A stretch of DNA of 64,000 nt from Arthrobacter sp. ISL-65 (GTDB lineage: Bacteria > Actinomycetota > Actinomycetes > Actinomycetales > Micrococcaceae). Position numbers and translations under genes: made by a program. The stretch is taken from NCBI RefSeq assembly GCF_018613795.1, contig NZ_JAGGPN010000007.1:124001-188000 (forward strand), written 5' to 3'. Position 1 is the first letter of the stretch. The number at the start of each line of letters is the position of its first letter. The notes beneath the pieces are model-generated. The model worked only from the letters and a program-made list of their open reading frames with translations. It was not told where the DNA came from and ran no database searches. Shown piece after piece: positions 48,332 through 55,746 of the stretch.

Positions 48332-49045
48332 CTAGCCTCCCGTGCTTCCGCCCTTGGAGCTGCTGCCGAAGCCGCCCCTGCTGACAGTGCCGCCCTTGCT
48401 GCTATAGCCCGTGGACGTCTTGGCCCCCTGCGGCACCGTCCTGCTGAAGTTGGGATAGGCCGTCCTGTTCTGGCCAATGCCCGGGACGCTGGCGCCGCGC
48501 GCATAGAAGTACCAGGCATAGAGGGCCCCGCCGCGTCCGGCCGAGCTGTTGCACTGGGTGTCCTCGACGCGCTCACCCGTTTCGTCGTTGAAGCAGACCT
48601 GGGCGTAGTCGGGGTCCTGCTCGTTGCTGGCCACGATCGCCGTGATGGTGCCGGCCAGGAGCGCCGTGACGCCGAGGCCTACCACCACCGTGCGGCGCTG
48701 GGACCGCTTCTTCCGCGCCGCGGCGTCGCGTTCGCGGTCACGGGCGAACGGGTCGAAGACGGGGCCGGGCTGGGGGAAGCCGGTTTGCTTCTGGTTTCCT
48801 TCGCCTTGCTTTTGTCCGCCCGCGGTTCCCTTGCGGGCCTTACCCGTGCCTGGCTTTCCAGGGCTTTCCTGTCCAGGGTCTTCCTGTCCCGGCGTGCCGG
48901 GGGTCAGCAGCTCGGGGTGGAGCTCAGGCTTTGGCACCTGCCATGGCGGTGGCTTTGCCGGGCCGCCCGACGGGCTGTCCCCGCCGGACACGTCGTCGCT
49001 CCGGCCCCCGTGAGCGTCCTTGCTCGGGTCCTTCTCCGGGTCCAT
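48332..49045 (-). CDS. YgiB-like (DUF1190-type) membrane protein
   Basis: A 237-aa protein. A 110-residue hydrophilic tail (MDPEKDPSKDAHGG, Pro/Gly/Lys-rich) is followed by one membrane helix (VVVGLGVTALLAGTITAIVA, about 118-138). The outer part has AQVCFNDETGERVEDTQCN, YAWYFYARGASVPGIGQ and a Gly/Ser-rich end (GGFGSSSKGGSTGG). The two cysteines and the glycine-rich tail recall E. coli YgiB, whose gene sits directly before ygiC just as here. This order supports the assignment more than sequence alone does. The function is unknown. I chose ATG 49045, with GGGGGGAA 2-9 bases upstream; the frame is open to 49222, but that part is not gene-like. Confidence 0.72.
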   Translation of the reverse strand: MDPEKDPSKDAHGGRSDDVSGGDSPSGGPAKPPPWQVPKPELHPELLTPGTPGQEDPGQESPGKPGTGKARKGTAGGQKQGEGNQKQTGFPQPGPVFDPFARDRERDAAARKKRSQRRTVVVGLGVTALLAGTITAIVASNEQDPDYAQVCFNDETGERVEDTQCNSSAGRGGALYAWYFYARGASVPGIGQNRTAYPNFSRTVPQGAKTSTGYSSKGGTVSRGGFGSSSKGGSTGG

Positions 49046-49257
49046 GGTTCCCCCCTGCTGCTCCACGCTGCTGAACGCGGGTGCTGTTGGCGGCCGGAAC
49101 GCTTGGCTACGGCCGGCGGAACCGGCTGTCCGTCCAGCCGGTAAACACTGCAGCAAGCCTAGTGGCTGGAAGGTGCTGCGGTGAATACATTTCCGCGCAC
49201 AGCGGTCCCTCGGAACCACCAAAAGCGCTGGTCAGGCCGAGAACCTAGACTAATGGC

Positions 49258-49911
49258 ATGCACACAGCCACTCTTCTTGCCGTTTGCCGGGTTCACCAGC
49301 TCCTTCCGGACGAGGGAAGCGTGGGCGTCACCGCCATCGACAAGCGGCCCGTGGACGGGCCGGTGAAGGTGCACAAGCTTGGTTTGCACGGTGACATCCA
49401 GGCCAGCCGCATCCACCATGGGGGAGAGGACCAGGCGCTCTACGCCTATTCCCAGGCTGACGCGGACTACTGGATCCGAGAGCTGCAGCGCGAACTGCCG
49501 CCGGGGATCTTCGGTGAGAACCTCCGCGTCGCTGGAATCGAAACCACGGGCGCCGTCATCGGTGAACGTTGGCGGATCGGGCTGGATGTTGAAGTGGAGG
49601 TCACCTCGCCGCGTGTTCCATGTGCGGCCTTCCAGCGGCGCATGGACGAGGCCCAGTGGGTCAAGCGCTTCACGCAGGCTGGCCGGGTGGGCGCCTACCT
49701 GCGCGTCATCAAGACCGGGTCGGTGCAGGCAGGCGACCACGTCCACCGTCTCTTCGTTCCGAAGCATGGCGTAACCGTCGGCCGCTGGTTCAGCGAGCCC
49801 GACGTCGATGCCGTCGAGGCCCTGCGCGACGCCGAGGCCGACGGCGAAATCCGGCTGCAGCCCGAGTACCACGACCTGTTCGAGAAGATGCTCCGCAGCG
49901 TGGGCCGCTAG
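49258..49911 (+). CDS. MOSC domain-containing protein (YiiM-like)
   Basis: A 217-aa MOSC protein. GVTAIDKRPVDGPVKVHKLG and GLHGDIQASRIHHGGEDQAL open the beta barrel, IFGENLRVAGIETTGAVIGE is conserved, and the Cys lies in VTSPRVPCAAFQRRM, the position that binds the sulfur or molybdenum ligand in MOSC domains. YiiM-type proteins reduce N-hydroxylated bases with the molybdenum cofactor. The usual third helical C-terminal part is present. The start ATG 49258 begins MHTATLLAVCRVHQL. It is divergent from the YgiB-like gene and followed by a long untranslated region. Confidence 0.9.
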   Translation: MHTATLLAVCRVHQLLPDEGSVGVTAIDKRPVDGPVKVHKLGLHGDIQASRIHHGGEDQALYAYSQADADYWIRELQRELPPGIFGENLRVAGIETTGAVIGERWRIGLDVEVEVTSPRVPCAAFQRRMDEAQWVKRFTQAGRVGAYLRVIKTGSVQAGDHVHRLFVPKHGVTVGRWFSEPDVDAVEALRDAEADGEIRLQPEYHDLFEKMLRSVGR

Positions 49912-50414
49912 CACGCAGGGCTGGCCCGGCGCCCCTGCCGCACTTCTGCACCACTATGGCCGGGTATGGCCCGAAGTGCCCCTGGACTGGCGTGGGCGCG
50001 GGGTAAGGTTGCCGCCGAAAGCGGTGCAGAAACGCCGCGTGTGCGCAAGCTCACCGCCCCTGCCGGCCCCTCGGTTCGTCCGTATGCGGGGTCATGCCTT
50101 ACACTTGAAATATCCCCCACTCCGGAAATCCCTTATTCCTGCCCAATTTTTGAGGCAGGACTGGCAAGTGTTGGGGCCCGCAAATGTGATGCGGGCAGTT
50201 TCATAGGGAGAGCCGGCTGAAGAAAACGCTGTACAGACTGCTGGGATAGCAGCCAAGAGATGCAGTGTGAAGTCCTGCCACGGGATTGCGAAAGCGCCGG
50301 ACTTCTACGTGACCGGCCGGTCAATGTATGCCCGGCGCCCACGGCACATGTACTGCGGCTCCGCTCACCTCGGGTTGTGCCGCCTGGCCCCCTATGGATG
50401 AGGAATATTTCCCT
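49912..50414 (+). other. 500-bp non-coding region, probable long leader of the DEAD-box gene
   Basis: No convincing gene is present. TACACT at 50100-50105 could be a -10 box, which would give an RNA leader of about 300 bases. Inside it, GAAGTCC (50269-50275) and GGACTTC (50299-50305) can pair, and CCCGCAAATGTGATGCGGG near 50177 forms another small hairpin. Long structured leaders are common for cold-shock RNA helicases. This is inference. Confidence 0.4.
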
Positions 50415-52553
50415 ATGCCCGAAAATCACGACGACGCCCAGATCACCGAAGCCACAGAGGCGACCGCCGAAACCGCCAACGTTGAATTCACCGAGGCTGC
50501 TGTCCCCGCAGCCGAGCCCGCCGAGGCCGCAGCCCCTGCCGCTGAGGCCCCCGCTGCCAAGGCCGATGAAGACGATGAAGAAGGCGTGAAGTTCGCAGAT
50601 CTCGGCATCGACGGCCGCGTGCTGGCCGCCCTGCGGGACGTCGGCTACGAAAAGCCTTCCCCGATCCAGGCAGCAACCATCCCGCTGCTGCTTGAAGGCC
50701 GCGACGTCGTGGGCCTCGCCCAGACCGGCACCGGTAAGACTGCAGCATTCGCAGTACCGGCACTGTCCCGCCTGGCCGAGCTCCACGACCTCAACGGCCC
50801 GTCCCGCAAGACGCAGGCCCTGGTACTCGCCCCGACCCGCGAGCTCGCGCTCCAGGTTGCCGAGGCCTTCACCTCGTACGCCAAACACATCGATGACTTC
50901 ACGGTCCTCCCCGTCTACGGCGGCTCCGCCTACGGCCCCCAGCTCGCCGGCCTGCGCCGCGGTGCACAGGTTGTCGTCGGTACTCCCGGCCGAGTGATCG
51001 ACCACATTGCCAAGGGGTCCCTGGACCTGTCCGAACTCCAGTACCTGGTGCTGGACGAGGCCGACGAAATGCTCCGCATGGGCTTCGCCGAAGACGTGGA
51101 GCAGATCTTCCAGCAGACCCCGTCGGACCGCCAGGTGGCACTGTTCTCCGCCACCATGCCCAGCCAGATCCGCCGGATGTCCAAGCAGTACCTGAACAAC
51201 CCGGCCGAGATCTCGGTGAAGTCCAAGACCACCACCGGCGCGAACACCCGTCAGCGTTACCTGCAGGTCATGGGCCCGCACAAGCTCGACGCCATGACCC
51301 GCATCCTCGAGGTCGAAGAGTTCGACGGCGTCATCGCGTTCGTCCGCACCAAGATGGCCACCGAGGACCTCGCCGACAAGCTGCGCGCCCGCGGCTTCCA
51401 GGCTGCCGCCATCAACGGCGACATCCCGCAGCAGCAGCGCGAACGCACCGTGGAAGCGCTCAAGGAAGGCCGCATCGACATCCTGGTTGCCACCGATGTC
51501 GCCGCCCGCGGCCTGGACGTCGAGCGCATCAGCCACGTGGTCAACTACGACATCCCGCACGACACCGAGTCTTACGTGCACCGCATCGGCCGCACCGGCC
51601 GTGCCGGCCGATCCGGCGACGCGATCCTGTTCATGACTCCGCGCGAGAAGTACCTGCTGCGTTCCATTGAGAAGGCCACGCGCCAGCCTGTGGAGCAGAT
51701 GCACCTGCCCACCGCTGAGACCGTCAACACGCTGCGTCTGGGCAAGTTCGCCGAGCGCATTACCGAGACGCTCGAGTCCGAAGACGTGGCGGCATTCCGT
51801 GACCTGATCGCGTCCTACGAGGAAGAGCACAACGTGCCGGCAGCAGAAATCGCTGCGGCACTGGCCGTGATGGCCCAAGGCGGCCAGCCGCTGCTGGTCA
51901 AGGAACTGCCTGCTGCTCCGGAGTACCAGAAGCGCGAACGGTCCAAGGACGGCTTCGGCTCACGCGGCCCGACCCGCACGCTGACCGAGGGCAACGCCAC
52001 GTACCGGATCGCCGTCGGACGCCGCCAGCGCGTCATGCCGGGTTCCATCGTGGGCGCCATCGCCAACGAAGGCGGCATTTCGTCGTCGCAGATCGGCGGC
52101 ATTGACATCCGCTCGGACCACTCGCTCGTGGAGCTCCCGGCCGACCTGAGCCCCGATCAGCTGAAGGCCCTGTCCCGCACGCGGATCGGCGGCGAGCTGA
52201 TCCACCTCGAGCTGGACAACGGCCGCAAGCCGTCCGGTGACCGCGGCGGCTACCAGGGCAACCGTGGCGGCGACCGCGGCGGTTACTCCGGCGGCGGAGA
52301 CCGTGGCGGCAACTTCAAGGGCAACGGCGGGTTCAAGAGGGAATTCCGCAAGAACGACGGCGAGCGTTCCTCCGCGGACCGTGGTGGACGCTCCTACAGC
52401 GACCGTTCGGAGCGCAGTGTAAGCGGTGACTCCGGTGCCAACCGCGGCCAGTCCAGCGATTCCCGCTTCGGTGGCCACGGTGATGGTGCACGCAAGCCCC
52501 GCCACGGCAACGAGGGTGGTCACCGCGACTTCAACCGCAAGGGCAAGTGGTAA
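50415..52553 (+). CDS. deaD: DEAD-box ATP-dependent RNA helicase (DeaD/CsdA type)
   Basis: A 712-aa helicase. An acidic Ala/Glu-rich tail (1-55) precedes the Q motif (GYEKPSPIQ), motif I AQTGTGKT, Ia PTRELALQ, II DEAD, III SAT, and the C-terminal core with VATDVAARGLDVERI and VI HRIGRTGRAGR. A DbpA-like RNA-binding domain follows (RIAVGRRQRVMPGSIVGAIA, about 540-610), and then an Arg/Gly/Ser-rich tail (RGGYQGNRGGDRGGYSGGGD). This is the layout of CsdA/DeaD, which unwinds RNA during ribosome assembly and mRNA decay in the cold. I chose ATG 50415 (MPENHDD), with GAGGA 10 bases upstream; ATG 50394 is an alternative. A strong terminator follows. Confidence 0.93.
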   Translation: MPENHDDAQITEATEATAETANVEFTEAAVPAAEPAEAAAPAAEAPAAKADEDDEEGVKFADLGIDGRVLAALRDVGYEKPSPIQAATIPLLLEGRDVVGLAQTGTGKTAAFAVPALSRLAELHDLNGPSRKTQALVLAPTRELALQVAEAFTSYAKHIDDFTVLPVYGGSAYGPQLAGLRRGAQVVVGTPGRVIDHIAKGSLDLSELQYLVLDEADEMLRMGFAEDVEQIFQQTPSDRQVALFSATMPSQIRRMSKQYLNNPAEISVKSKTTTGANTRQRYLQVMGPHKLDAMTRILEVEEFDGVIAFVRTKMATEDLADKLRARGFQAAAINGDIPQQQRERTVEALKEGRIDILVATDVAARGLDVERISHVVNYDIPHDTESYVHRIGRTGRAGRSGDAILFMTPREKYLLRSIEKATRQPVEQMHLPTAETVNTLRLGKFAERITETLESEDVAAFRDLIASYEEEHNVPAAEIAAALAVMAQGGQPLLVKELPAAPEYQKRERSKDGFGSRGPTRTLTEGNATYRIAVGRRQRVMPGSIVGAIANEGGISSSQIGGIDIRSDHSLVELPADLSPDQLKALSRTRIGGELIHLELDNGRKPSGDRGGYQGNRGGDRGGYSGGGDRGGNFKGNGGFKREFRKNDGERSSADRGGRSYSDRSERSVSGDSGANRGQSSDSRFGGHGDGARKPRHGNEGGHRDFNRKGKW

Positions 52554-52585
52554 CCACGCCATCGGCGTGAACAACGCATCCGAAT

Positions 52586-52622
52586 AGAAACGGGCCGGCT
52601 GAACAGCCGGCCCGTTTCTATT
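52586..52622 (+). terminator. terminator of the DEAD-box gene
   Basis: AGAAACGGGCCGGCT (52586-52600) and AGCCGGCCCGTTTCT (52605-52619) form a perfect 15-bp stem with a GAAC loop, followed by ATTT. Confidence 0.9.
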
Positions 52623-52760
52623 TAAGTCCGCCGCTGTGTTCGCTTCGTCACATCCGCGTCCTGAACGGTCCTGGAGGAGTGCCCGGAGGTCGCCCGCAGC
52701 CCCTTCCAGGCCTGTATTTACGTGGATTTTCGGCCCTGCGGACCCTGTTCTGCCGCCGAT

Positions 52761-52789
52761 TTGTTGAGTGTGAAATCTTCCGGTAGAGT
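52761..52789 (+). promoter_or_regulatory. candidate promoter of tRNA-Thr
   Basis: TTGTTG (52761-52766), a 17-bp spacer and TAGAGT (52784-52789) resemble a housekeeping promoter. The -10 box lies 11 bp before the tRNA 5' end. Confidence 0.55.
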
Positions 52790-52800
52790 ATTTACTCGTT

Positions 52801-52872
52801 GCCCCCCTAGCTCAGTGGTAGAGCGCGTTCTTGGTAAGAACGAGGTCACCGGATCGATTCCGGTGGGGGGCT
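52801..52872 (+). tRNA. tRNA-Thr (GGT)
   Basis: The acceptor arms GCCCCCC (52801-52807) and GGGGGGC (52865-52871) pair fully. The anticodon arm is CGTTC-TTGGTAA-GAACG with anticodon GGT. The D arm GCTCAGTGGTAGAGC and the T arm ACCGGATCGATTCCGGT are normal. CCA is not encoded. Confidence 0.96.
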
Positions 52873-52883
52873 CTGAATGAGGG

Positions 52884-52924
52884 CCTGTGTCAAGGCGGTC
52901 TTGACCGGCTTGGCACGGGTTTTT
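52884..52924 (+). terminator. hairpin between tRNA-Thr and tRNA-Met
   Basis: CCTGTGTCAAG (52884-52894) pairs with CTTGGCACGGG (52909-52919), with two G-U pairs, followed by TTTTT. An outer pair GAATGAG / CTCATTC (52875-52881 and 52925-52931) extends the structure. Confidence 0.7.
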
Positions 52925-52933
52925 CTCATTCAT

Positions 52934-53007
52934 GGCGGTGTAGCTCAGTTGGTTAGAGCGCACGACTCATAATCGTGAGGTCGGGAGATCGAGCCTCCCC
53001 ACCGCTA
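52934..53007 (+). tRNA. tRNA-Met (CAT)
   Basis: The acceptor arms GGCGGTG (52934-52940) and CACCGCT (53000-53006) pair, with a first G-U pair. The anticodon arm is CACGA-CTCATAA-TCGTG with anticodon CAT. The paired first position and a normal D arm (GCTCAGTTGGTTAGAGC) suggest an elongator methionine tRNA. A tRNA-Ile (lysidine) cannot be fully excluded from the anticodon alone. Confidence 0.92.
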
Positions 53008-53015
53008 CAGAGACT

Positions 53016-53056
53016 GCAGGTCAGAGGCATTCAGCCCCTGGCCTGCTTTTGTTTTT
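53016..53056 (+). terminator. terminator after tRNA-Met
   Basis: GCAGGTCAG (53016-53024) pairs with CTGGCCTGC (53038-53046), with one G-U pair, and is followed by TTTTGTTTTT. Confidence 0.75.
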
Positions 53057-53202
53057 GGGCATGTTCTGGTTTTGGGCCCGGGCGCCCGCCCCGGGCCGTC
53101 GTGGGGCACTTTGGGGGAACCGGCGTCGTAAATAACGACGGCGGCCGGCGTGTCCCGAGTCGAAGTGCCCCGTCTTGGATTGGCCCACGCCCTAACGCAC
53201 GA

Positions 53203-53236
53203 AAAAGCCCGCACCGCCGGTTGGCGGTGCGGGGCT
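53203..53236 (-). terminator. terminator of the HNH nuclease gene (minus strand)
   Basis: AGCCCGCACCGCC (53206-53218) and GGCGGTGCGGGGCT (53223-53236) form a stem with one bulge and a 4-base loop. On the minus strand it is followed by a T-run (AAAA on the plus strand at 53202-53206). Confidence 0.8.
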
Positions 53237-53247
53237 CCCGCGCAGGC

Positions 53248-53991
53248 CTAAGCCTTGGTGACGCTGATGCGTACGTTCGGACAGGAGTCGGCGTAGCGGA
53301 TCAGGGCTGCCTTCTCGGCGCTGTCCACACGCAGGCCCCACCGGATCTTCACCGCTATCCAGTTGCCGACGTACTCGCAGCGGTTGGCTGGCGGCATCCA
53401 GGCTTCAGGCCCCTTCGCCTGCTTGGCGGAGTTCAGCGCAGCCGTCTGCGCGTTCAGCGACCGTCCGTCGCCGAGGTCGTTGTAGAACGCCACCCGGCGC
53501 GCCTGCGACCAGTAGCGGGCACCTGAGCCCCACGCCTCGTGAACGGGAACGGTGTGGTCGATCTCCACGGCCGACGCCAGGGTGTGCGTGCGGTTGTCCC
53601 ACCTGGTGACCCAGCGGGCCGTGCGCACGGTGCAGTGGCGCGTGGTGGTGTACGTCGCGGCGACTTTTGCCTCCTGCAGCAGGACCTCCGCGCGGGTGTT
53701 CTGGCAGTCACGGTTGGTGTCCAGCCAGGTGCCGAAGTAGCGGGTCCGGTCGTAGCCGGCGTTGTTCTCCGCGGCCACCGCGAGGGCGCGGGCGGCGGTG
53801 CGCAGCGGCGCGGAATAGTACGTGGCCGCCTCGGCGGGGACGGCCAGCCCGGTGAGCAGCAGGCCGGCGGCCACGGCGGTAGCGGACAGCGACCGGACCC
53901 AAAGGCCGGACGTGATGGACGCCGTGATGGCAACCGCCCGGCGTCGGGCTTGTTTGAACGGGCCTGTGTAATTGAACGTGCCGAGCGGCAT
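53248..53991 (-). CDS. secreted HNH-type endonuclease (DUF1524/GmrSD C-terminal-like)
   Basis: A 247-aa exported protein. A basic N-terminus and hydrophobic core (SLSATAVAAGLLLTGLAVPA) end in AEAATYYSAP, a typical signal peptide cleaved near residue 55. The mature part has TRYFGTWLDTNRDCQNTRAE, the catalytic EIDHTVPVHEAWGSGARYWS with the HNH-like His, NAQTAALNSAKQAKGPEAWM and NRCEYVGNWIAVKIRWGLRV. These match the secreted HNH nuclease family that is common in actinobacteria. Four cysteines may form two disulfides. The likely role is breakdown of external DNA for nutrients or defence. I chose ATG 53991 (MPLGTFNYTG), with GGGGGA upstream, over the ATG/GTG at 54048. Confidence 0.88.
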   Translation of the reverse strand: MPLGTFNYTGPFKQARRRAVAITASITSGLWVRSLSATAVAAGLLLTGLAVPAEAATYYSAPLRTAARALAVAAENNAGYDRTRYFGTWLDTNRDCQNTRAEVLLQEAKVAATYTTTRHCTVRTARWVTRWDNRTHTLASAVEIDHTVPVHEAWGSGARYWSQARRVAFYNDLGDGRSLNAQTAALNSAKQAKGPEAWMPPANRCEYVGNWIAVKIRWGLRVDSAEKAALIRYADSCPNVRISVTKA

Positions 53992-54220
53992 GATTCCCCC
54001 ATGATGATTCTTGGAACGGTATGAATTGCTTGATGCATCAACCAGCATGTCAGCCTGAATACGGGAGAACCGGATCCTTGATCAGGTCTTGAGGCAATCC
54101 TGTGGGAACGCTGCGACTGCCGCCGGAAACAGCGCAACCGTTGTCTTTCGGGCGACATGAACCTAAGGTCGGACTGCTGCAGGAGGCAAACACGCAGGCA
54201 GGCGGACGACAGGAACCGGC

Positions 54221-54793
54221 ATGGCCAGACTGATCTACTCCGGACTCATGTCTCTCGACGGGTACATCGCGGACCGGGACGGCAACTTCGACTGGGCCGA
54301 GCCGGACGCCGAGGTGCATTCCTTCGTCAACGAGCTGATGCGGCCGGCGGGAACTCACCTGCTCGGCCGCCGGATGTACGAGGTGATGGCCGCCTGGGAG
54401 CGTCCGGAGGACTTCGGCGAGATTGCCGACCTGCCCGCCTACATCCGCGACTTCGCCGACCTCTGGAAGGCAGCGGACAAGGTGGTATTCTCCCGCACCC
54501 TGCAGGACGTGACCACCGCCCGGACCAGGATCGAGCGGGAGTTCAGCGCCGGCGCCGTCGGCCAGCTCAAGGCAGGCGCCAGCCGGGACCTGGCGGTGGG
54601 CGGCGCGGAGCTCGCCGGGGCGGCCATCCGGGCCGGGCTGGTGGACGAGTTCCAGATGTTCCTCTCGCCCGTGGCAGTGGGCGGCGGCAAGAGCTTCCTT
54701 CCGGATGACGTCCGGCTGCGGCTTGAGCTCCTCGAGGGGCGGCGGTTCGGCAACGGCACGGTGTTCCTCCGCTACGCCAACCGGACGGAATGA
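54221..54793 (+). CDS. dihydrofolate reductase-family protein (RibD C-terminal domain)
   Basis: A 190-aa protein with the RibD/DHFR-like fold. ARLIYSGLMSLDGYIADRDG is the N-terminal strand and nucleotide loop, GTHLLGRRMYEVMAAW is conserved, DLAVGGAELAGAAIRAGLVD is the dinucleotide-binding turn, and FLSPVAVGGGKSFLP is the signature of YyaP/YwjB-like proteins. It probably reduces a pteridine or related substrate with NADPH, but most members are uncharacterised. True DHFR activity is not implied. The start is ATG 54221. It is followed by the NAD(P)H-binding gene on the same strand after 69 bp. Confidence 0.88.
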   Translation: MARLIYSGLMSLDGYIADRDGNFDWAEPDAEVHSFVNELMRPAGTHLLGRRMYEVMAAWERPEDFGEIADLPAYIRDFADLWKAADKVVFSRTLQDVTTARTRIEREFSAGAVGQLKAGASRDLAVGGAELAGAAIRAGLVDEFQMFLSPVAVGGGKSFLPDDVRLRLELLEGRRFGNGTVFLRYANRTE

Positions 54794-54862
54794 CCCGCGG
54801 GCGGGCTGATGGCCCGCGGCGGGTGCAGCGCCTGTGGCACTGGGTTGGGACACAATGGGGAC

Positions 54863-55522
54863 ATGACCCGCATCGCAATCATCGGCGGCCACGGCAAGGT
54901 GGCCCTGCAACTGTCCGCCCTCCTCACGAAACAGGGGCATAGCGTCACGTCCTTCATCCGCAACCCGGGCCACGCCGCGGACGTCGCCGCCACCGGTGCG
55001 TCGCCGTCGGTCCTTGACGTTGAAAACTCGACGACGGCCGACATCGCCGCCGCGCTCCAGAACCACGACGCCGTGGTCTGGTCAGCCGGCGCCGGGGGAG
55101 GGAACCCGGCCCGCACCTACGCGGTGGACCGGGACGCCGCCATCCGGTCCATGGACGCGGCCGAGGAGGCCGGCGTCGGGCGGTACGTGATGGTGTCCTA
55201 CTTTGGTGCTGGCCCGGACCATGGGGTTCCCGAGGGGCATAGCTTCCACGCGTACGCCGACGCTAAGGCCGCCGCCGACGAGTACCTCCGTGGCACCAAG
55301 CTCGAATGGACCATCCTGGGCCCGGGCTCCTTGACCGAGGGGCCGGGTAACGGGCTGATCGACGTGAACCCCGAAGACGCCAGTTCCGGCACGCAGACCT
55401 CGCGCGCCAACGTGGCCATCGTTGCCACCGCGGTGCTGGACATGCCGGGAACCGCCGGCCGGACCATCGAATTCCGCGACGGCACGGAGCCGGTGGCGGC
55501 CGCGCTCGGCGCGCTGGAGTAG
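54863..55522 (+). CDS. NAD(P)-binding (atypical SDR, NmrA/YwnB-like) protein
   Basis: A 219-aa atypical short-chain dehydrogenase. The N-terminal cofactor loop is IAIIGGHGKVALQLSALL (GxxGxxG type). YAVDRDAAIRSMDAAEEAGV, YVMVSYFGAGPDH and the Tyr/Lys-like HAYADAKAAADEYLR are conserved, and WTILGPGSLTEGPG ends the core. It resembles YwnB/YhfK and plant-type NAD(P)H-binding proteins that act as redox sensors or reductases of unknown substrate. I chose ATG 54863, preceded by TGGGGAC; the open frame upstream overlaps the previous gene's 3' region. A palindromic repeat lies 45 bp after the stop. Confidence 0.87.
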   Translation: MTRIAIIGGHGKVALQLSALLTKQGHSVTSFIRNPGHAADVAATGASPSVLDVENSTTADIAAALQNHDAVVWSAGAGGGNPARTYAVDRDAAIRSMDAAEEAGVGRYVMVSYFGAGPDHGVPEGHSFHAYADAKAAADEYLRGTKLEWTILGPGSLTEGPGNGLIDVNPEDASSGTQTSRANVAIVATAVLDMPGTAGRTIEFRDGTEPVAAALGALE

Positions 55523-55567
55523 CCCGGCAGGGAGCAGCGCAACTGACGCGGGCCAGCGCCAGGGCGC

Positions 55568-55633
55568 AGCGCGAACGTACAGTTGTGGCCCCAAAAGAGG
55601 GTCCGTTTAGGGCCGCAAGTGTACGTTCGCGCC
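55568..55633. repeat. palindromic intergenic repeat, family A, copy 3
   Basis: AGCGCGAACGTACAGTTGTG (from 55568) and CAAGTGTACGTTCGCGC (to about 55632) form arms of about 17-22 bp with a few mismatches. It lies between the NAD(P)-binding gene and the antiporter gene. Confidence 0.8.
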
Positions 55634-55746
55634 TGTCCGGGCGGCAGCGGCGTTGGCCAGACGTTGGGCCGGAGTGTTCCCGGTAGGGTTGAAAGGCGCG
55701 GCCGCCCTCCGTCCGAGGCGCGGCGCACTCCGGGGAAAGTGGGCAC

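Noticed and set aside
45572..49045. Complete glutathionylspermidine or glutathione pathway
   Set aside because: Only the ATP-grasp domain is present, with no amidase domain and no glutathione synthesis gene nearby, so the name is kept at family level.
50133..51878. 581-codon open frame on the minus strand
   Set aside because: Antisense to the DEAD-box helicase, whose helicase motifs are all on the plus strand.
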